Notes: generated by a model from the letters alone, not told the origin. Counted from the stretch's first letter, positions 34,474 through 46,959 are shown. The stretch is DNA of 64,000 nt from Catonia carolina (GCA_035578175.1 JAQMRL010000008.1:87152541-87216540); one strand, 5' to 3'. Program-made: numbers and translations.

Positions 34474-35405
34474 ACTTTCTCTTGCCTATATGAATATATA
34501 GGAAGGAAAGTATTGTTTTCATGCCGATTTTTCGAAATCGAGTTTTCACCGGATCTATACGTTTTCAGACCCCCTGAACCCAAAAAACATGTTTTTAACG
34601 ATTGGTCTGTGTGTGTGTCTGTGTGTGAACAGAATATCTCAAGAACGGAACATCGTACGGACTTGAAACTTGAAACTTAAGTTACGTACCACTACCGGAC
34701 CCGACACGAACATTTTCATCAAAATCGGTCAACCGGAAGTAGTAGTTTATTCGTGTAATTTTTCACTTTTTTGCGATTTTCTCAAAAACTGGTCCTACGA
34801 TTTTTTTAAAAATCGCCTCATTTACTAAACTTTTTATTCTTTACAAGATAGGGTAGGCGCCATGTTTGCTGAAATTCTGGGTAAGGCTGTTTTTACGTAA
34901 AAACATTTTCTTTTTAAGATTGCGGCTTTAATATGCATTTTAGCGCAAAATATTATATAATAAAAGTTGTAGAGAATTTGAAAACCTACAACTTTTATTT
35001 CAAGCTTTTTTTTGTAAAACGCTTAGTTTAGCGGTAATTAGCGATTTTCTGTTTTTTTCTCACGAAAACGTGTGAAAAATCGATTTTTTTAAGATTTCGG
35101 TCTTAGTATGCATTTTACGACAAAAGTGTATATAATGAAATATATAAAAAATTAAAAGATCTACAACTTTTATTAAGAGCATTTTTCTCTACAGAGCCTA
35201 GTTTAGAGAGAAAGAGTGATTTTCCGTATTTCTAAGCCAAACTGAGGTCGATTTTCATTTTGCGTGTTTCACTCATGATTGAAATATGGTTATATTTTTG
35301 AGGTTAGTTGTTTGTTTATTTCTAATGTTTTATTACTAATGTTAGGTTTATTGTTACTTATTTATATTGGCAAGAGAAAGTTGTGTGAGTGTTTCACACC
35401 AGATT
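34474..35405 (+). mobile_element. Element F, full-length non-autonomous copy with 13 bp terminal inverted repeats
   Basis: ACTTTCTCTTGCC at 34474-34486 and its perfect reverse complement GGCAAGAGAAAGT at 35369-35381. Beyond the right repeat is a hairpin, GTGTGA-loop-TCACAC, then CAGATT. The interior has a GT-rich tract, CAAGAACGGAA, and a module of about 177 bases with CTACAACTTTTATT repeated at about 34984 and 35161. No protein frame. Confidence 0.75.
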
Positions 35406-35439
35406 CTTTTTTAATCCCTATGTAATCATATTATGTAGG

Positions 35440-35575
35440 TTACAATCTGCAAATTAAGAACAATAAGCAACCGCATGACCAACGGAGATGAGGCTGATGT
35501 CTGTGAGATGCAGTCTTGTGCAGACCCAGGCCGACCATTCCTTTATTAGAATTTGAACCAGAAACCTTCGTGTTT
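35440..35575 (-). repeat. SINE-E, internally deleted
   Basis: Both ends of the family are present (AACAATAAGCAACC... and AGAATTTGAACCAGAAACC) with the middle missing. Confidence 0.55.
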
Positions 35576-36134
35576 ATTAACCTATGATATTGATCTTAAA
35601 ATTGTTGACCCCGTCTGTATTTATATTTGTTTATTGATTTTCTTTTTTACTAAACGAAATGTTGTTTGAGTTGGATATACCTACAATCATAAAATTTACA
35701 TTTTTCTTGCTTGAATTTTATGATGATTTACAAGTTTCATGTACTTCAACATTTAATAGCTCTTTTACAATTTTATTATATTTCTATAAATAAAGTAAAT
35801 TTACATTTTTGTAAGGATTACTAAAAATTTGGTGCTTATTCAGATCAGTATCATGGTTTAACATGCAATTCGTTTGGTGTTAATCTTGTGGTTACTAATA
35901 AAGAAAAGGAAATTTTATTCTTATACGAATATATTGTAAATCCTAGAATTGAATTCGGGATTTCCCGTAATTTATATTATTAGTGTTAATTTTATATACA
36001 CGAAATATTTAGAAGTTAATACTTTTCTATTGCATGTGACTTAGGAGATATCAAAATTGGACTATTAATATAGATACGAGTATATTAAGTCCCGAACAGA
36101 TCGATTTTGTTATACAATATACTAAGTATTCATC

Positions 36135-37215
36135 CCCATAACGGGCAGGTGGAGTGTTAAATTATTTGTACTCGATCTACTTGTTCCAGAGCTACAAAAA
36201 ATACTTCTGTTTCATATCACATGGTCAGCCATTTTTATAAATGAAGCATTTAAGAACAGAAGTGATAGAGTTGTAAAAAAACAGTACGTAAAATGAAAGA
36301 AGAAGCCTGTGTTTTGAACCGCGTATGTCACCAAGTAAAACAAATAACATTTCAAGTATGGCTCGTTTTAAAGCTTGATTTTTTTGTTACTTTTTTCTTA
36401 TAAACTACGAAACACGGGAGTGTATTAGGCATTTTCTAGCGATTTGGAAACAAAATATGTACCCGTTTTTTAAGTTCATTTTTCGCTTATTCCATGTTTC
36501 AGAACATGTAGCAAGATCAATTTTAAGAGTAAAATTGCGTTTTAGAGAAGGTTCCTGCATATTTTATTTATTTCAGCTAAAATTCAACCTTTTAGTACAA
36601 AGGGTAAAGGAATTAGAGCGTTTTTAAAAAAAATCTTTTCGTTCCCGATGGACGTAAAGATTTGAATTATAGCTGACATTAATTAGATAATATGCAGAAA
36701 CATTTTTCTAAAACGCTATATTTTTCCTCTTAAAATTGGTCGTGCAACATGTTCTGAAAATGGACTAAATGAAAAATGCGCTAAAAAACGAGTACATATT
36801 TTGTTTCCAAATCGTTAGAAAATACACTTTCTTTTCGTAATTTGTATAAATAAATAACAAAATCCAAGCTTTAAAACAAGCCGTACCTAAAAGTTTTATG
36901 TTTTTTACTTGGTGAGATGCGCGGTTCCAAACACAGGCTTTATCTTTCACTTTACGTACAATAGCCAGAGTATCTCCTCTGAGAGTAATGAATTTCATTA
37001 TACAATCAAACCCTGATTAACGTGGGGAATGAAGTGAAGGTGTAATTTGCAGGGTGGAAAGTAGATGCTTTTCAGATGGCCTGGTATGTTAATAGCCCTA
37101 AGCTTACTTTTCCACTCAGCGAGGAAGGTAATCGTAAACCACCTCACTCCTCGTTTTACTTAGTAAAGCCTTTAGCGGTTCAAACTAGCCTTTTCGCTGA
37201 TGACATAAACAACAA
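36135..37215 (+). repeat. SINE-A copy interrupted by a foldback element
   Basis: The first part (36135-36280) and the last part (about 36970-37215) are SINE-A. Between them lies a 680-base inverted-repeat element. About 11 bases of SINE-A normally found at the junction are missing. Confidence 0.75.
36283..36960. mobile_element. Foldback element (long inverted repeat) inside SINE-A
   Basis: The left arm starts GTACGTAAAATGAAAG (36284) and the right arm ends CTTTCACTTTACGTAC (36959). The arms, each about 300 bases, match by eye along nearly their full length: GCCTGTGTTT, CACCAAGTAAAA, TTTGGAAACAAAATATGTAC, TTTCAGAACATGT, TTTTAAGAG. They leave only a short loop near 36590-36620. No protein is encoded. 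Confidence 0.8.
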
Positions 37216-37782
37216 CACTAAGTACTGTATGTAAGGTTTTTGTTAGATTTTAAAATATAATTTCTTTGACTGGAAATTGTTCTTCATAATTTACAAAGCA
37301 CTGAGAAAACTGTACTTGTGATGAAGAGCACTATTTAATATTTATATTGCCCAAGCTAATGTTATCTCGTGATCTCCACAACCGAATCTATCTTCTTTAC
37401 TTGGAAGTCATTATCGCTCGAAAATTATAATCTACCTAATAATTTTAGAAAGTAAACCATATCATGGTCCAGTAAAATTGTACCCTGTTGTGATGTTTTA
37501 AAGAGGACAACATGTTCCCACCTTGATAAAGTAGCCTTTGTAATTCTCGTTGGGTGCTAAGGTTGTAAGCTGCTAGCCTAGATTTTGTTTGTCATATTTT
37601 TGAGAACTTATCATTGCTTTAGATTTTTAGAACCTTGTAAATTGGACCGTGTATTTAATTAATTGATGTGTAAATTGCAGACTGAACTAATGAGGCGGTC
37701 GAGTTCTGAAATTTATTGTCAACCACAGAATTAGCCTTTCCGGTTGTTACAAAAAATAATTACTCCTTTAGTAATTATTTTG

Positions 37783-38165
37783 TCTATAACAGGCAGGTGG
37801 AGTGTTAAATTATTTGCACTTGATCTTCCAGTTGCAAGGTTACAAAAAATAATTCTGTTTCTTATTACATGGTCGGCCAATTATATGACTAAAGTATTTA
37901 ATAACAGAAGAGCATTTAAAAGATACTAATCAGAGTTATCTTCTCTGAGCGTAATGAATTTCATTAGACAGTCAGACTCTGTGGGTAATGAAGTGAAGGT
38001 GTCATTTGCAGGGTGGAAAGTAGGTGGTTTTCAGTAGGCCTGGGATGCTGATTAGCATACTTTTCCACTCAGTGAGGAAGGCAATTGTAAACCACCTCAC
38101 TCCTTGTTTTACTTAGTGAAGCCTCTAGAGATTTAAACCAGCCTATCAGCTGATGACCTAAACAA
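37783..38165 (+). repeat. SINE-A copy (in inverted segmental duplication)
   Basis: Full-length. Its 3' flank 38166-38465 is the reverse complement of the 3' flank of the 26259-26655 copy, so both loci descend from one insertion. Confidence 0.78.
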
Positions 38166-38465
38166 CACAACAAGAATTTATAATTAAATGCGGTGAAATA
38201 AAGGGAAAAATATCATTTAGGTAATATGTTTATTGCTTAATCTTCCACAGAGCAATAATAGTAAACACTGCTACCATAAGTGTGGCAACGACCACTGCCA
38301 CGTGCAAGCTCACAATTCTGTGAATCTATTTATAATAAAAGTAGTCGATAAATATGAAAAATTAAGTATCTATAAACTGGATACGTTTTTAATTTTAAGA
38401 AATTAGATTAAAGCTTCCTAAAAAGCTGCAATTATGAAAATCGGTACTATTTTTCCTAAAGTAAT
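38166..38465 (+). repeat. Inverted segmental duplication, right copy flank
   Basis: Partner of 25965-26258 (ACACTGCTACCATAAGTGTG, GCTTCCTAAAAAGCTGC, ACTATTTTTCCTAAAGT). Substitutions and small indels are visible throughout, so the duplication is not recent. Confidence 0.75.
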
Positions 38466-38521
38466 ACTTAGTAAACTTTCTAGAGTTTTAAACCAGCCTT
38501 TCGGCTAATGACCTAAACAAT
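38466..38521 (+). repeat. SINE-A 3' end fragment
   Basis: The last 55 bases of SINE-A (TCTAGAG, AAACCAGCCTTTCGGCTAAT, GACCTAAACAA), placed exactly where the inverted duplication ends. Confidence 0.65.
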
Positions 38522-39317
38522 TTTGTATACAGATTGTATTTTAATGACAATTTCGAACTTTCACTCAACTGTTCCAAAAAAATTATTGGACCTACAATCG
38601 GATGATGATGACACTCGTAAAATTCTTGAACCTTGTTTATGAGTTTTTCTAATATATATACACCGGATGTCCTCAATATTATGAGAGTATTATTTTCCTC
38701 ATTCGTCGGAAAATCAATTGCGTAGTAAGATGGATTATGTAATTCCGTGGATGCAGTTATTCATTCATAACATATCATCACCTTCAGATTACAAGTAGGC
38801 CTAATTGCGCTAAGTAATTATATTATTGTTAACACTTGTTAATTTCTTAAGCTGTGAAGTTATATAATTATTTATGAAAATTATATCTACTTCCGCTGCA
38901 ATTCATACACATGACATAACCTTTACTAAGAAAAAGTATTCTTGGGACTAAACCAAATAGTATTCAGTGTAATACAGTAAATAATTTGTGTATCGTTACG
39001 CACAAAAGTACCTCCGAATAATTTTGGAAACAATAGCGCTACGTTCTGTGGAGAAGTTCAAAATGAAAACTCTGTGTAAAATATTGGATTTTTAAATAAG
39101 TGTTGGTTAGAACAAATCGCTCGCGGTGCTAAGAATTTAGGTGCATAACCGCAGGATTTTTGAGGGGCTCCTTCTTCCCTTTCCAGTAAATCCTTGCTCG
39201 AAGTTAGTTACAATGAAAAAGAGTTTAATGTGAATAATTTTTTTTTTAACTATCGTATAATGTCCATATAATTAAATTTACAAGGATATTTTGTCTTGAT
39301 AGTAATATTTATGTATT

Positions 39318-39478
39318 TTTTTTGTCATCAGTCTCTCGACTGGTTTGATGCAGTTCTCCAAGCTTTCTATCTTGGACAAGTCGTTTCATATCTACATACC
39401 CCTAACACCCTACATTGAACACCCTACATAGGGTGTAACACCCTACATCTTTTGTATTTTTTTTTAAATATTCTAACT
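39318..39478 (-). mobile_element. RTE-like LINE (L1), rearranged 3' fragment
   Basis: Minus-strand match to the L1 3' end (stem-loop and conserved CATCAAACCAG). Around 39400-39440 the block ACACCCTACAT is repeated and inverted (about 39413-39442), a local rearrangement. The right edge abuts a transposase remnant. Confidence 0.7.
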
Positions 39479-40010
39479 CGTCGGATGCAAATCCTCGGTA
39501 ATCCAAGAAGAGCTTAATGTGCCTGGTGTTATGGTATGGGGAGAAATTTCGAGTACTCCATTGATAGATCCTTATTTTTTTGAGGGAAATGTTAACTTGG
39601 AAAGTTAGAAGAACTAGTCTTTCCGGAACTTGAAAACAATCCTGTTTACAATTTTCAATCGCACATCTGGGAACAAGATGGGACCCTAGCATATTTCGCT
39701 ATCGATGTTCAAGAGCTTTTGAATTCCAAATTTAACAAATGGATTGGTCGCTGTGGTACAATTGATTGCCCTGCGCGCTCGCCAAATTTAACCCTATGTG
39801 ATTTTCACTGTTGGTTATTATAAAGGATTGGTGTTTTCTTCAAAACCACAAAACCTAGCCGAACTAAAATGCATAATTGAAAATGCATTTGACACCGTCA
39901 ATGAAAAAAAATTGTTATTGTTGAAAATTTGTCAATCAGTTTTAAGTCGTTGTATGAAGTGTATAAACACTAATGGTGGACATTTTGAACAACCGCTATA
40001 ACGAAGGTAT
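39478..40010 (+). pseudogene. Broken Tc1/mariner-type (DDE) transposase
   Basis: Three + strand frames in turn encode GVMVWGEIS, then HIWEQDGTLAYFAIDVQELL, then WIGRCGTIDCPARSPNLTLC followed by DF, and finally KPQNLAELKCIIENAF with NTNGGHFEQPL. This is the C-terminal catalytic half of an IS630/Tc1/mariner-type transposase: an acidic residue in EQDG and another in the LTLCDF block. At least two frameshifts break it, and the N-terminal DNA-binding part is absent. Confidence 0.75.
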
Positions 40011-41145
40011 TATTAAGTGCAGTTCAAATAATTAATTTGTTTTCTTCTCTGTAGGTTTCTTATCCGTCAACTTGTAACGCCTTCGTTTTTACTTCTTCCG
40101 TATGTGGGGACTAAAATATGGGGCACCCGGTAGAGGTTGAACTGAATAAACAATAAAATTCTACAACAAAAAATTCTGAGAGCTTGAGCTAAAAAATGTA
40201 TGTTTAAATAACTTGATACTACTATTTGTCTATCTGTAAACAGTGACCCTAAACAATAAAAAATTCTTTAGTTAGGCTACACATCAATCCGTTAAACATT
40301 ATCGCTGGTTCTTTTAAAGAATGATCTTAAAATAGGGCACTAGGACAAAATATTTATACAATAATGACAAGAAATAATATTCATGTAAATGTAATTATAT
40401 TAATAGAAACGCAAAACAATTAATTAAAATGAAATAAGTTACATAATTTAAAAACTATTTTAAATGGAAAAGCTAATTCTACATTAATTAAAATAGCGTG
40501 GCAGTGAATTGCAATAATTCACGATCTGCATCAGTCACGAATTAAAACAACGATACCCTTGACTTAAACCTTGTTATGTTTATTTTTATTTAACCTGTCA
40601 ACTATTTGTTCTTTTTAATTTTTTTTCTAGTAACAATAATAATCATTGATATATTTTATTGATAAATTTATAAAATATTATTAAACTTTTCTTAATATTA
40701 TACTTTCGTTTTTTTTTAGTAAAAAGAAGTAATCTACTTAAATGTTTCTTAATAAAAAACCAGTTCTATTATTATTCGTGTGGTCTAATAACAGACTAAT
40801 TTAGGAATAACGTTAGATAAACAGTTAAGTAGATTTTAAAACAATATTGCAATAATAAAAATAATGATATTATTATTTCTTAAAATCTTATCTAATGAAG
40901 GTGTGTGTTTATTTACTCAACCTTGACCCTATTTTGACCCAAAATTCTCCCACCTGATTAGCTTTGTATTATTAATAAACGTATTTTTATTAAGGAATTT
41001 TAGTACTTTTATTATTGTCTTTTATATTATGACAAAATGTAGATCATGTAAATTCAAATAACAAGTTTTTTTTTTAAAAAAATAGGTAAGGGTTCAATGA
41101 TCTATCATTTTCTTTTTATATTTTATTCAATAGCATAACTTTTTT

Positions 41146-41580
41146 GACTTTTTTTTGCCCTGTATGAAATTATAGGGAAGGAAAGTATTGTTTTCATATC
41201 AATTTTTCGCTGGAAATACGTTTTAAAGCCCCCTTAACAATGAAACCATGATTTTAGCGATTGTGTGTGTGTGCGCGCGCGCGTGTGTGCACAAAATATC
41301 TCAAGAACGGAATATCGTACAAAGTTAAAACTTGAAACTTAACGTTAGTTACCACTGGGGACTCGACACAAAAATTTCATCAAAATTTGTCAACCGGATG
41401 TAGTAGTTTATTAGTGCGATTTTTCACTCTTTGTAATTTTCTCAAAAATAGATTTTATGAGTTATAAAAAAAATTCTATCACTTACTACATTTTTTATGC
41501 TCTACAAGATAGGGTAAGCACCATGTGTTCTGAAATTCTTTGGGGCTGTGCTCTCCTGGTAAAAATTTTTTAAAGATTTT
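41146..41580 (+). mobile_element. Element F copy, 3'-truncated
   Basis: The left half only; the GT/GC tract 41263-41289 lies within it. It ends in the module TACAAGATAGGGTAAGCACC. Confidence 0.6.
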
Positions 41581-42427
41581 AACCCAAAATTCTCCGACCT
41601 TTTTGAACCTGGGGTGTTTTTTGATTTTATGATGCAGATTTTAATATTTAAAACGTGGCTGGAGAATGCGCTAGTAGAAGATATTCTTGGATATTAGAAG
41701 TATTATTTTTCCTGTATAAAAATTAACGGGTTTTCCATTAATTTCAACAATAAGTTTCTCAGAATTAAAATTTTTAAAAGTTTTATTTAAAATCATTATG
41801 TGTTTGTTGCTCATTTAACGATGTTGTTGTAAATTTCTAAAAAATTACTGAATATGTGTATAGTTCTGGGACCTGTTATATTCGCTTTCTCAGGTCAAAA
41901 ACCATAAGAAACCACTATTCTTGACTCTTATTTAACACCCTAAAGATTTCATTACAAACTTATTTTATGGGATGAGCCAAAATCTGGGCGAAATCTTTCG
42001 CTAGCCGTAACATGACTATGAAGCATTTTTGAACCTATGATTAGATAAACATTTTTCTTTATTTTTCGATGTAGATTCATCTGTCAAATTATTTCCACAT
42101 CATGGTGAATCACCTCTGTATAATAGAATTCTGCATTTTATTATTTACTCTTGTAGAATTTTGATAGGTAGGATTATCTGGTCTACAGATGCAGGCCATC
42201 TCTAACTGAATTTGATTCTTTACATCATGAAAGGCGATGTGGCGCATGTGTAAATCTATCCAGAGCTAACTCTTCACTCAGCCATTAAGTTAGAACATCA
42301 AAGGCTTTGTGTATGACCAGTGCTAAAGACCATCTTTAAAATTGTAATGTCATATGGTTGGAACACTGGGAATAGGTTTGGATTCAAACCTGTATTTCTA
42401 TCTCCTCTGGAGTAGTTGTCCTATATT

Positions 42428-43066
42428 GTTATTGTTTAGGTCAGCAGCTAAAAGGCTGGTTTGAACCTCTAGAGATTTAACTAAGTAAAACGAGGAGTGA
42501 GGTGGTTTACATTTGCCTTCCTTACAGAGTAGAAAAGTATGCTTATCAGCATGCCAGACCCTCTAAAAAGCACATATTTTCCACCCTGCAAATGACACCT
42601 TCAATTTATTCACCACAGGGTCTGGCTGTGTAATGAAATTCATTACTTTCAGAGGAGGTAACTCTGACTATAGCTTAACGAACTAGAAACTGCAGATGAA
42701 GGTGGAGCATAATGACCTAGATCACATCACAGAGCTAACTGACTTTTGTTATTCGTATCCTGCATTGTCACGTTGTGGTCCTGCTGAGGATGAGAGCCTA
42801 ACAAAAAGTCAGCTGGAGTTCGGTGGAACAGAGTGTGACTTAGCGAAGGGGCAACCTCACACCTGATCTTGGCTGTTATTGGCTAGATCTCATCTGCAGT
42901 CTTTAGTTCATTGGGATATAGTTTCTTTTACACCTCTACTTCTTCTGTTCTTAAATGATTCAGTCATATAATTGACTAACCATGTGATAAAAAACAGGAC
43001 TATTTTTTGTAGCCCTGGAACTAATAGATTGAGTGCAAATAATTTAACACTCCACCTATGTTTTGT
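42428..43066 (-). repeat. SINE-A copy interrupted by a TA-target MITE
   Basis: Minus-strand SINE-A split at 42670/42919 by a 248-base MITE. Uninterrupted copies (for example 60365-60753) show the empty site. Confidence 0.8.
42671..42918. mobile_element. TA-target MITE (copy 1)
   Basis: Terminal inverted repeats of about 28 bases (TAGCTTAACGAACTAG..., partner TATCCCAATGAACTAA...), both running into CTGCAGATG. The flanking TA at 42669-42670 and 42919-42920 is the target duplication, verified against uninterrupted SINE-A copies. Confidence 0.82.
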
Positions 43067-43275
43067 CCTATGTACAATTCTAAAAGTTTGTCTAATTCTT
43101 GTAACAGTATGTAGAGAATGTATCAATTAACTTTTTTTTAAAATATTAACCTGAGAATTGGCTTAGGAAGCATCTGAAGTCCAGTATGTCCGCAGAAAAG
43201 TTTTCTTTTTGGGTGGTTAAATCTACATAAGCCTTTGCTTGTTCATAGGTAATGATATAATGTGATGTAGAAATG

Positions 43276-43316
43276 AAAAATGTCAGACCTGACCGGGAAT
43301 TGAACCCGAAACTTGG
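43276..43316 (-). repeat. SINE-D fragment
   Basis: GTCAGACCTGACCGGGAATT followed by GAACCCG is the box B region of SINE-D on the minus strand. Confidence 0.6.
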
Positions 43317-43435
43317 TTAAGTTTGTTATTAAATGATGAGCTTTTATTTTATACTTTCCTTTGAAGAAACCCAACAACAATTTAATAAAGACACCTTATT
43401 TTTGTATTCTATCAGTTTATTTAAATTTAAAATAG

Positions 43436-43610
43436 GCTGCCTCCGTAGCTTAGTGGTTAATGTGTTAGCCTTACACGCGGAGGTCCTGGGTTCTATTCCC
43501 AGCCAGGATCTGGAATTTTTTGTAAGTCAAATCCCACAGTTACAGTCACATAATCCACTGTAGTTGCTAATGACCAAGCAGTTGATGCAACTTAAACATA
43601 AATAAATAAA
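43436..43610 (+). repeat. SINE-B copy
   Basis: Full-length + strand copy (GCCTCCGTAGCTTAGTGG head) ending in ATAAATAAATAAATAAA and an A-run. Confidence 0.8.
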
Positions 43611-43625
43611 TAAAAAAAAAAAAAA

Positions 43626-46205
43626 ATTTAAATAGAAAAAACATTCCATTTGAAAATTTATTGTTATCTAATAAGTGAAAGGGCAAGTAAATTAATTAAT
43701 GTTTAAGTTATTGAATTATTCACACGATGTAACACGTAACAATTGTTATATCAGTTAAATCCAAGGTTAATATCTAATAAAAGTAAATATAATTAAGTCG
43801 GATTTCCCGGACAGTTTTTAACCTAAGGATAGTTTTGGTCATTTATTCTTTTACTAAAGTCTTATCTTTACTCTTTACTGCCAATAATGGTATAAAAAAA
43901 GAAGATTGTTGTAAAACAATTCTTCTGATCTAACCTTGATACATATCCTTGTTATAAATCTAACGATTGTTATGAGTAATAACTTAACATGAAAATAATA
44001 GCACGTGTGATTTTTTTTTCTTTTTTGAAGCAAGGTGGTATGACAATCTGGATCAGTATTTTATTCTACGTTTTAAATTTCTTTGGTCAATTTATCAGGT
44101 TTATTGATTTTAATTTTATTTTTTAAAGAATAACATAACTTATGTACAACAAGACTGTCTTAAAACCTGTAGTACTCTATAGAGTAAAAATGGTACACTA
44201 CAATAAATTCGTACTCAAGGATAAATAAAAATAGACTTAAAACCATTAAAAGGTCTGTTCATAGAAAAATTCATGAACCTTTAAAGGAAAAGGATAAAAT
44301 CATATTTAAGAAGAAATTTAATTTGGGAATGTATCGTGGAATAGAAACTATTAAAAAATCATAGGGTGAAATTTTACGGGCACCATAAGTGAGTCACTTG
44401 TCACCTGGTGTTATTTATCAATTTATATAGACATTCTACCTACTGACTCACTTGGCTAGCCTGGAGGTCATAATAATTTAAAAGCTTTTATATCTATCTG
44501 ATTTTTAATTCAATCTGTCATTAGTTTTTAAATTTTACAAGGTATCTGGGTTAGCCCAGTTAGTCAGCTGATAGAAAGTTTCTATAAATTTTGTTAACTA
44601 AAACTGGTTGCACAATCATCTTTCGTTGGAGACCAGTTGACAGCTATATATGAGAAAACACCATTGGATGTCCTTGTTCAAAATCATGTACATTGATAAG
44701 AAAAGATCCTGCTACAAAAATAAATCAATAAAATTGGGAGAATGGTCGAAAATTTTAAAAAATGTAATAGTTTTAATTATAATTTATTTAGTCTATTGAT
44801 TTTCGCTAAAAAATTTTAATCAATTAATTAAAGAAAAAAGTAATTTTACAGGAAAAGTTAAATAAACTAAAATAAAATCTCAACATAAATAAAGTATTTA
44901 TCTAAATTATATTTATAGATACATTGCAAAAAAAATCTTAGAAATATGTAATAGTCCAGTTATTAACAAAAAATGTATTTTTATTTCCTTGTTATATATT
45001 TAATAACAATAAGAATAATAAAACATTATTTTTATTGTCACTCTTTACTGATATTAAATTGTAATTCATATAAAACATTAAAGTGGGTGGATTATTTTAA
45101 GGTCACGGTATGAAAGTACTGTAAATAATATATTAATATTTTATTAACAAGGTCAAATCATGCACACGGTAGCTTGCTCATGTCATAAATTGATAAATAT
45201 TTATGTAATTGTAGGTCTATATTAAATACAATTTTATCTGAATCATATTTCGTTAAATTATTTATGCTTTAATAATAATAATGTAATTACTTGTAATACG
45301 TTTGCGAATTTATTGCATGTTACTGTTTTTAATAAGTAATGGAAAAATTATTAGCATGTATGGTACAAGTTTTAAAATGTTTTCACAAAAAAATTTTAAT
45401 GGCTTTCATAATTATTTTAAAAGAATTCAAATTGTCGGTTGAATAATTTGTTACATAATAGTTAATTAATGCATTGTATGGTATTTAATATTGTAATTAT
45501 TTTTACTTGTTTATTTATTTGTTAATGGTTCATAATAGCACTGCATTCAATTTTTCAGAAATTTTCTGTAGTTCTAATGTAATCATTAAAAAATTGCAAA
45601 ATATGTACTGGTAATGCGCTATAAGTTGACGATCGTCAGAGAGTGTAAGAGTGGACTAGGGGGGGGGGTGGAGTTGCTACTGTGTGTGCTTTTCTAAATA
45701 CATCATAGCAATAGATTTAACCATAACATCATAACTCTAACATAAACATAGCTCTAACATAAACATCCCATTGCATTTTTGATGGATCCTAAATAAGCCA
45801 TACTACTAGGCCTAAGCTACATTTAGTATTCTTTATTAGTTATCAGCAGAACTGAATTAATGCACATTGACATTTGTAGTGATAGACTAGTTAGTCGGTC
45901 AGTTACACGCTTGATACATCTTATACTATCAGTACTTTTTTTTCAGGTTGGTTGATGTTAGTCGAATGGATAGTATACTGTCCTCTGCACAATAGGAACA
46001 ATTGTCAACTTATAGTGCATTAACAGTACTACACTATTGTTGCGTTGAGTCATAAAAAATTGATACATTGGATCAGGTAGAAGCTGGTACTGAGCATGCT
46101 CAAAAACTATATTGTACATTCAGGATAAGATACAAGTTATCAATTACACATACACTCCATGGAGAGTTTTTTCAAATAATTTAACGAGGGAGTGTTGTTA
46201 ATTAC
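43626..46205. other. 2.6 kb AT-rich gap
   Basis: The longest stretch with no recognised repeat or frame. A run of ten G is at about 45659-45668. Similar empty stretches are 40011-41145, 41581-42427 and 48186-49473. Confidence 0.55.
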
Positions 46206-46761
46206 TTGACAATCTTTCCCATCCTTCTCCAAATCCACATTTCCATGCCCTCCAACCCCTTCTCATCCTGCTTCCTCAAAGTCCACATCTTCGCTCCATA
46301 CATGGACACTCTCCCAACAAAGCATTTTCCCAATCTCTTCCGCAATTACAAATCAAGTCCACTGCACAAAATCTGTCTTTTCCTGCCAAATGCCTCCGTG
46401 GCGATTGCGACCCTCACCTTCACCTCTTTGGCACACCTCATATCTTTCGTTGCCACGGATCCAAGATACCTAAAAGACTTGACCTGCTCTATTTTATTCT
46501 TTTTCAGGGTTACCATAATCTTTTTTGGTGCCCTACGTATTACCATGCATTTTGTCTTTTGAACATTTATTCTCATATCATGTATATCACAAGCCCTATC
46601 CAATCTCTCAAGCATATTCTACATTCCTTTTTCACTTTCTGCCAACAGTGTCATGTCATCAGCAAAACGTATATGCTGTACCCTCTTCCCTCTGACCTTG
46701 ACACCCCACCCACCACTTATTCCCTCTTGAATTATCTCTTCCAAGTATATATTAAATAACG
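46206..46761 (-). mobile_element. LINE reverse transcriptase fragment with FADD motif
   Basis: Minus strand reads RVQHIRFADDMTLLAESEKGM, then an in-frame stop, then MLERLDRACDIHDMRINVQK, SFRYLGSVATKD and, after another stop, SMYGAKMWTLRKQDE with EGMEMWIWRRM. It covers the RT palm motif through the thumb. Two or more stops make it inactive. A short GTTAATT on both sides is too weak to call a target duplication. Confidence 0.7.
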
Positions 46762-46959
46762 TTAATTTCTGTGATAAGTTAACAAAACTTATGACAGAAA
46801 TGTAGTTTCTGCCTGTCTTCTTTTGGATGAAATAGCAAAATAACAGTTGCAGTTGATGTTTTTAAAAGTTGGTGAAAAGAAAATTTATTTGTGTGCATTT
46901 GTGTACGTGTAGAGTGTACAAGTTGAACTGAATGCCCTCTATGAATTTTATATAGTACT

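Noticed and set aside
34474..35405. Element F as a Helitron, because of its 3' hairpin
   Set aside because: The expected TC start and CTRR end could not be placed, and inverted terminal repeats argue against it. Left unclassified.
36765..36998. 77-codon minus-strand frame
   Set aside because: Lies in the right arm of the foldback element. The left arm does not preserve the frame.
43445..43515. tRNA-like A and B boxes in SINE-B, C, D and E copies
   Set aside because: Boxes are present, but the acceptor stem does not close, the anticodon arm is not convincing, and the sequence recurs many times with SINE bodies and tails. Not tRNA genes.
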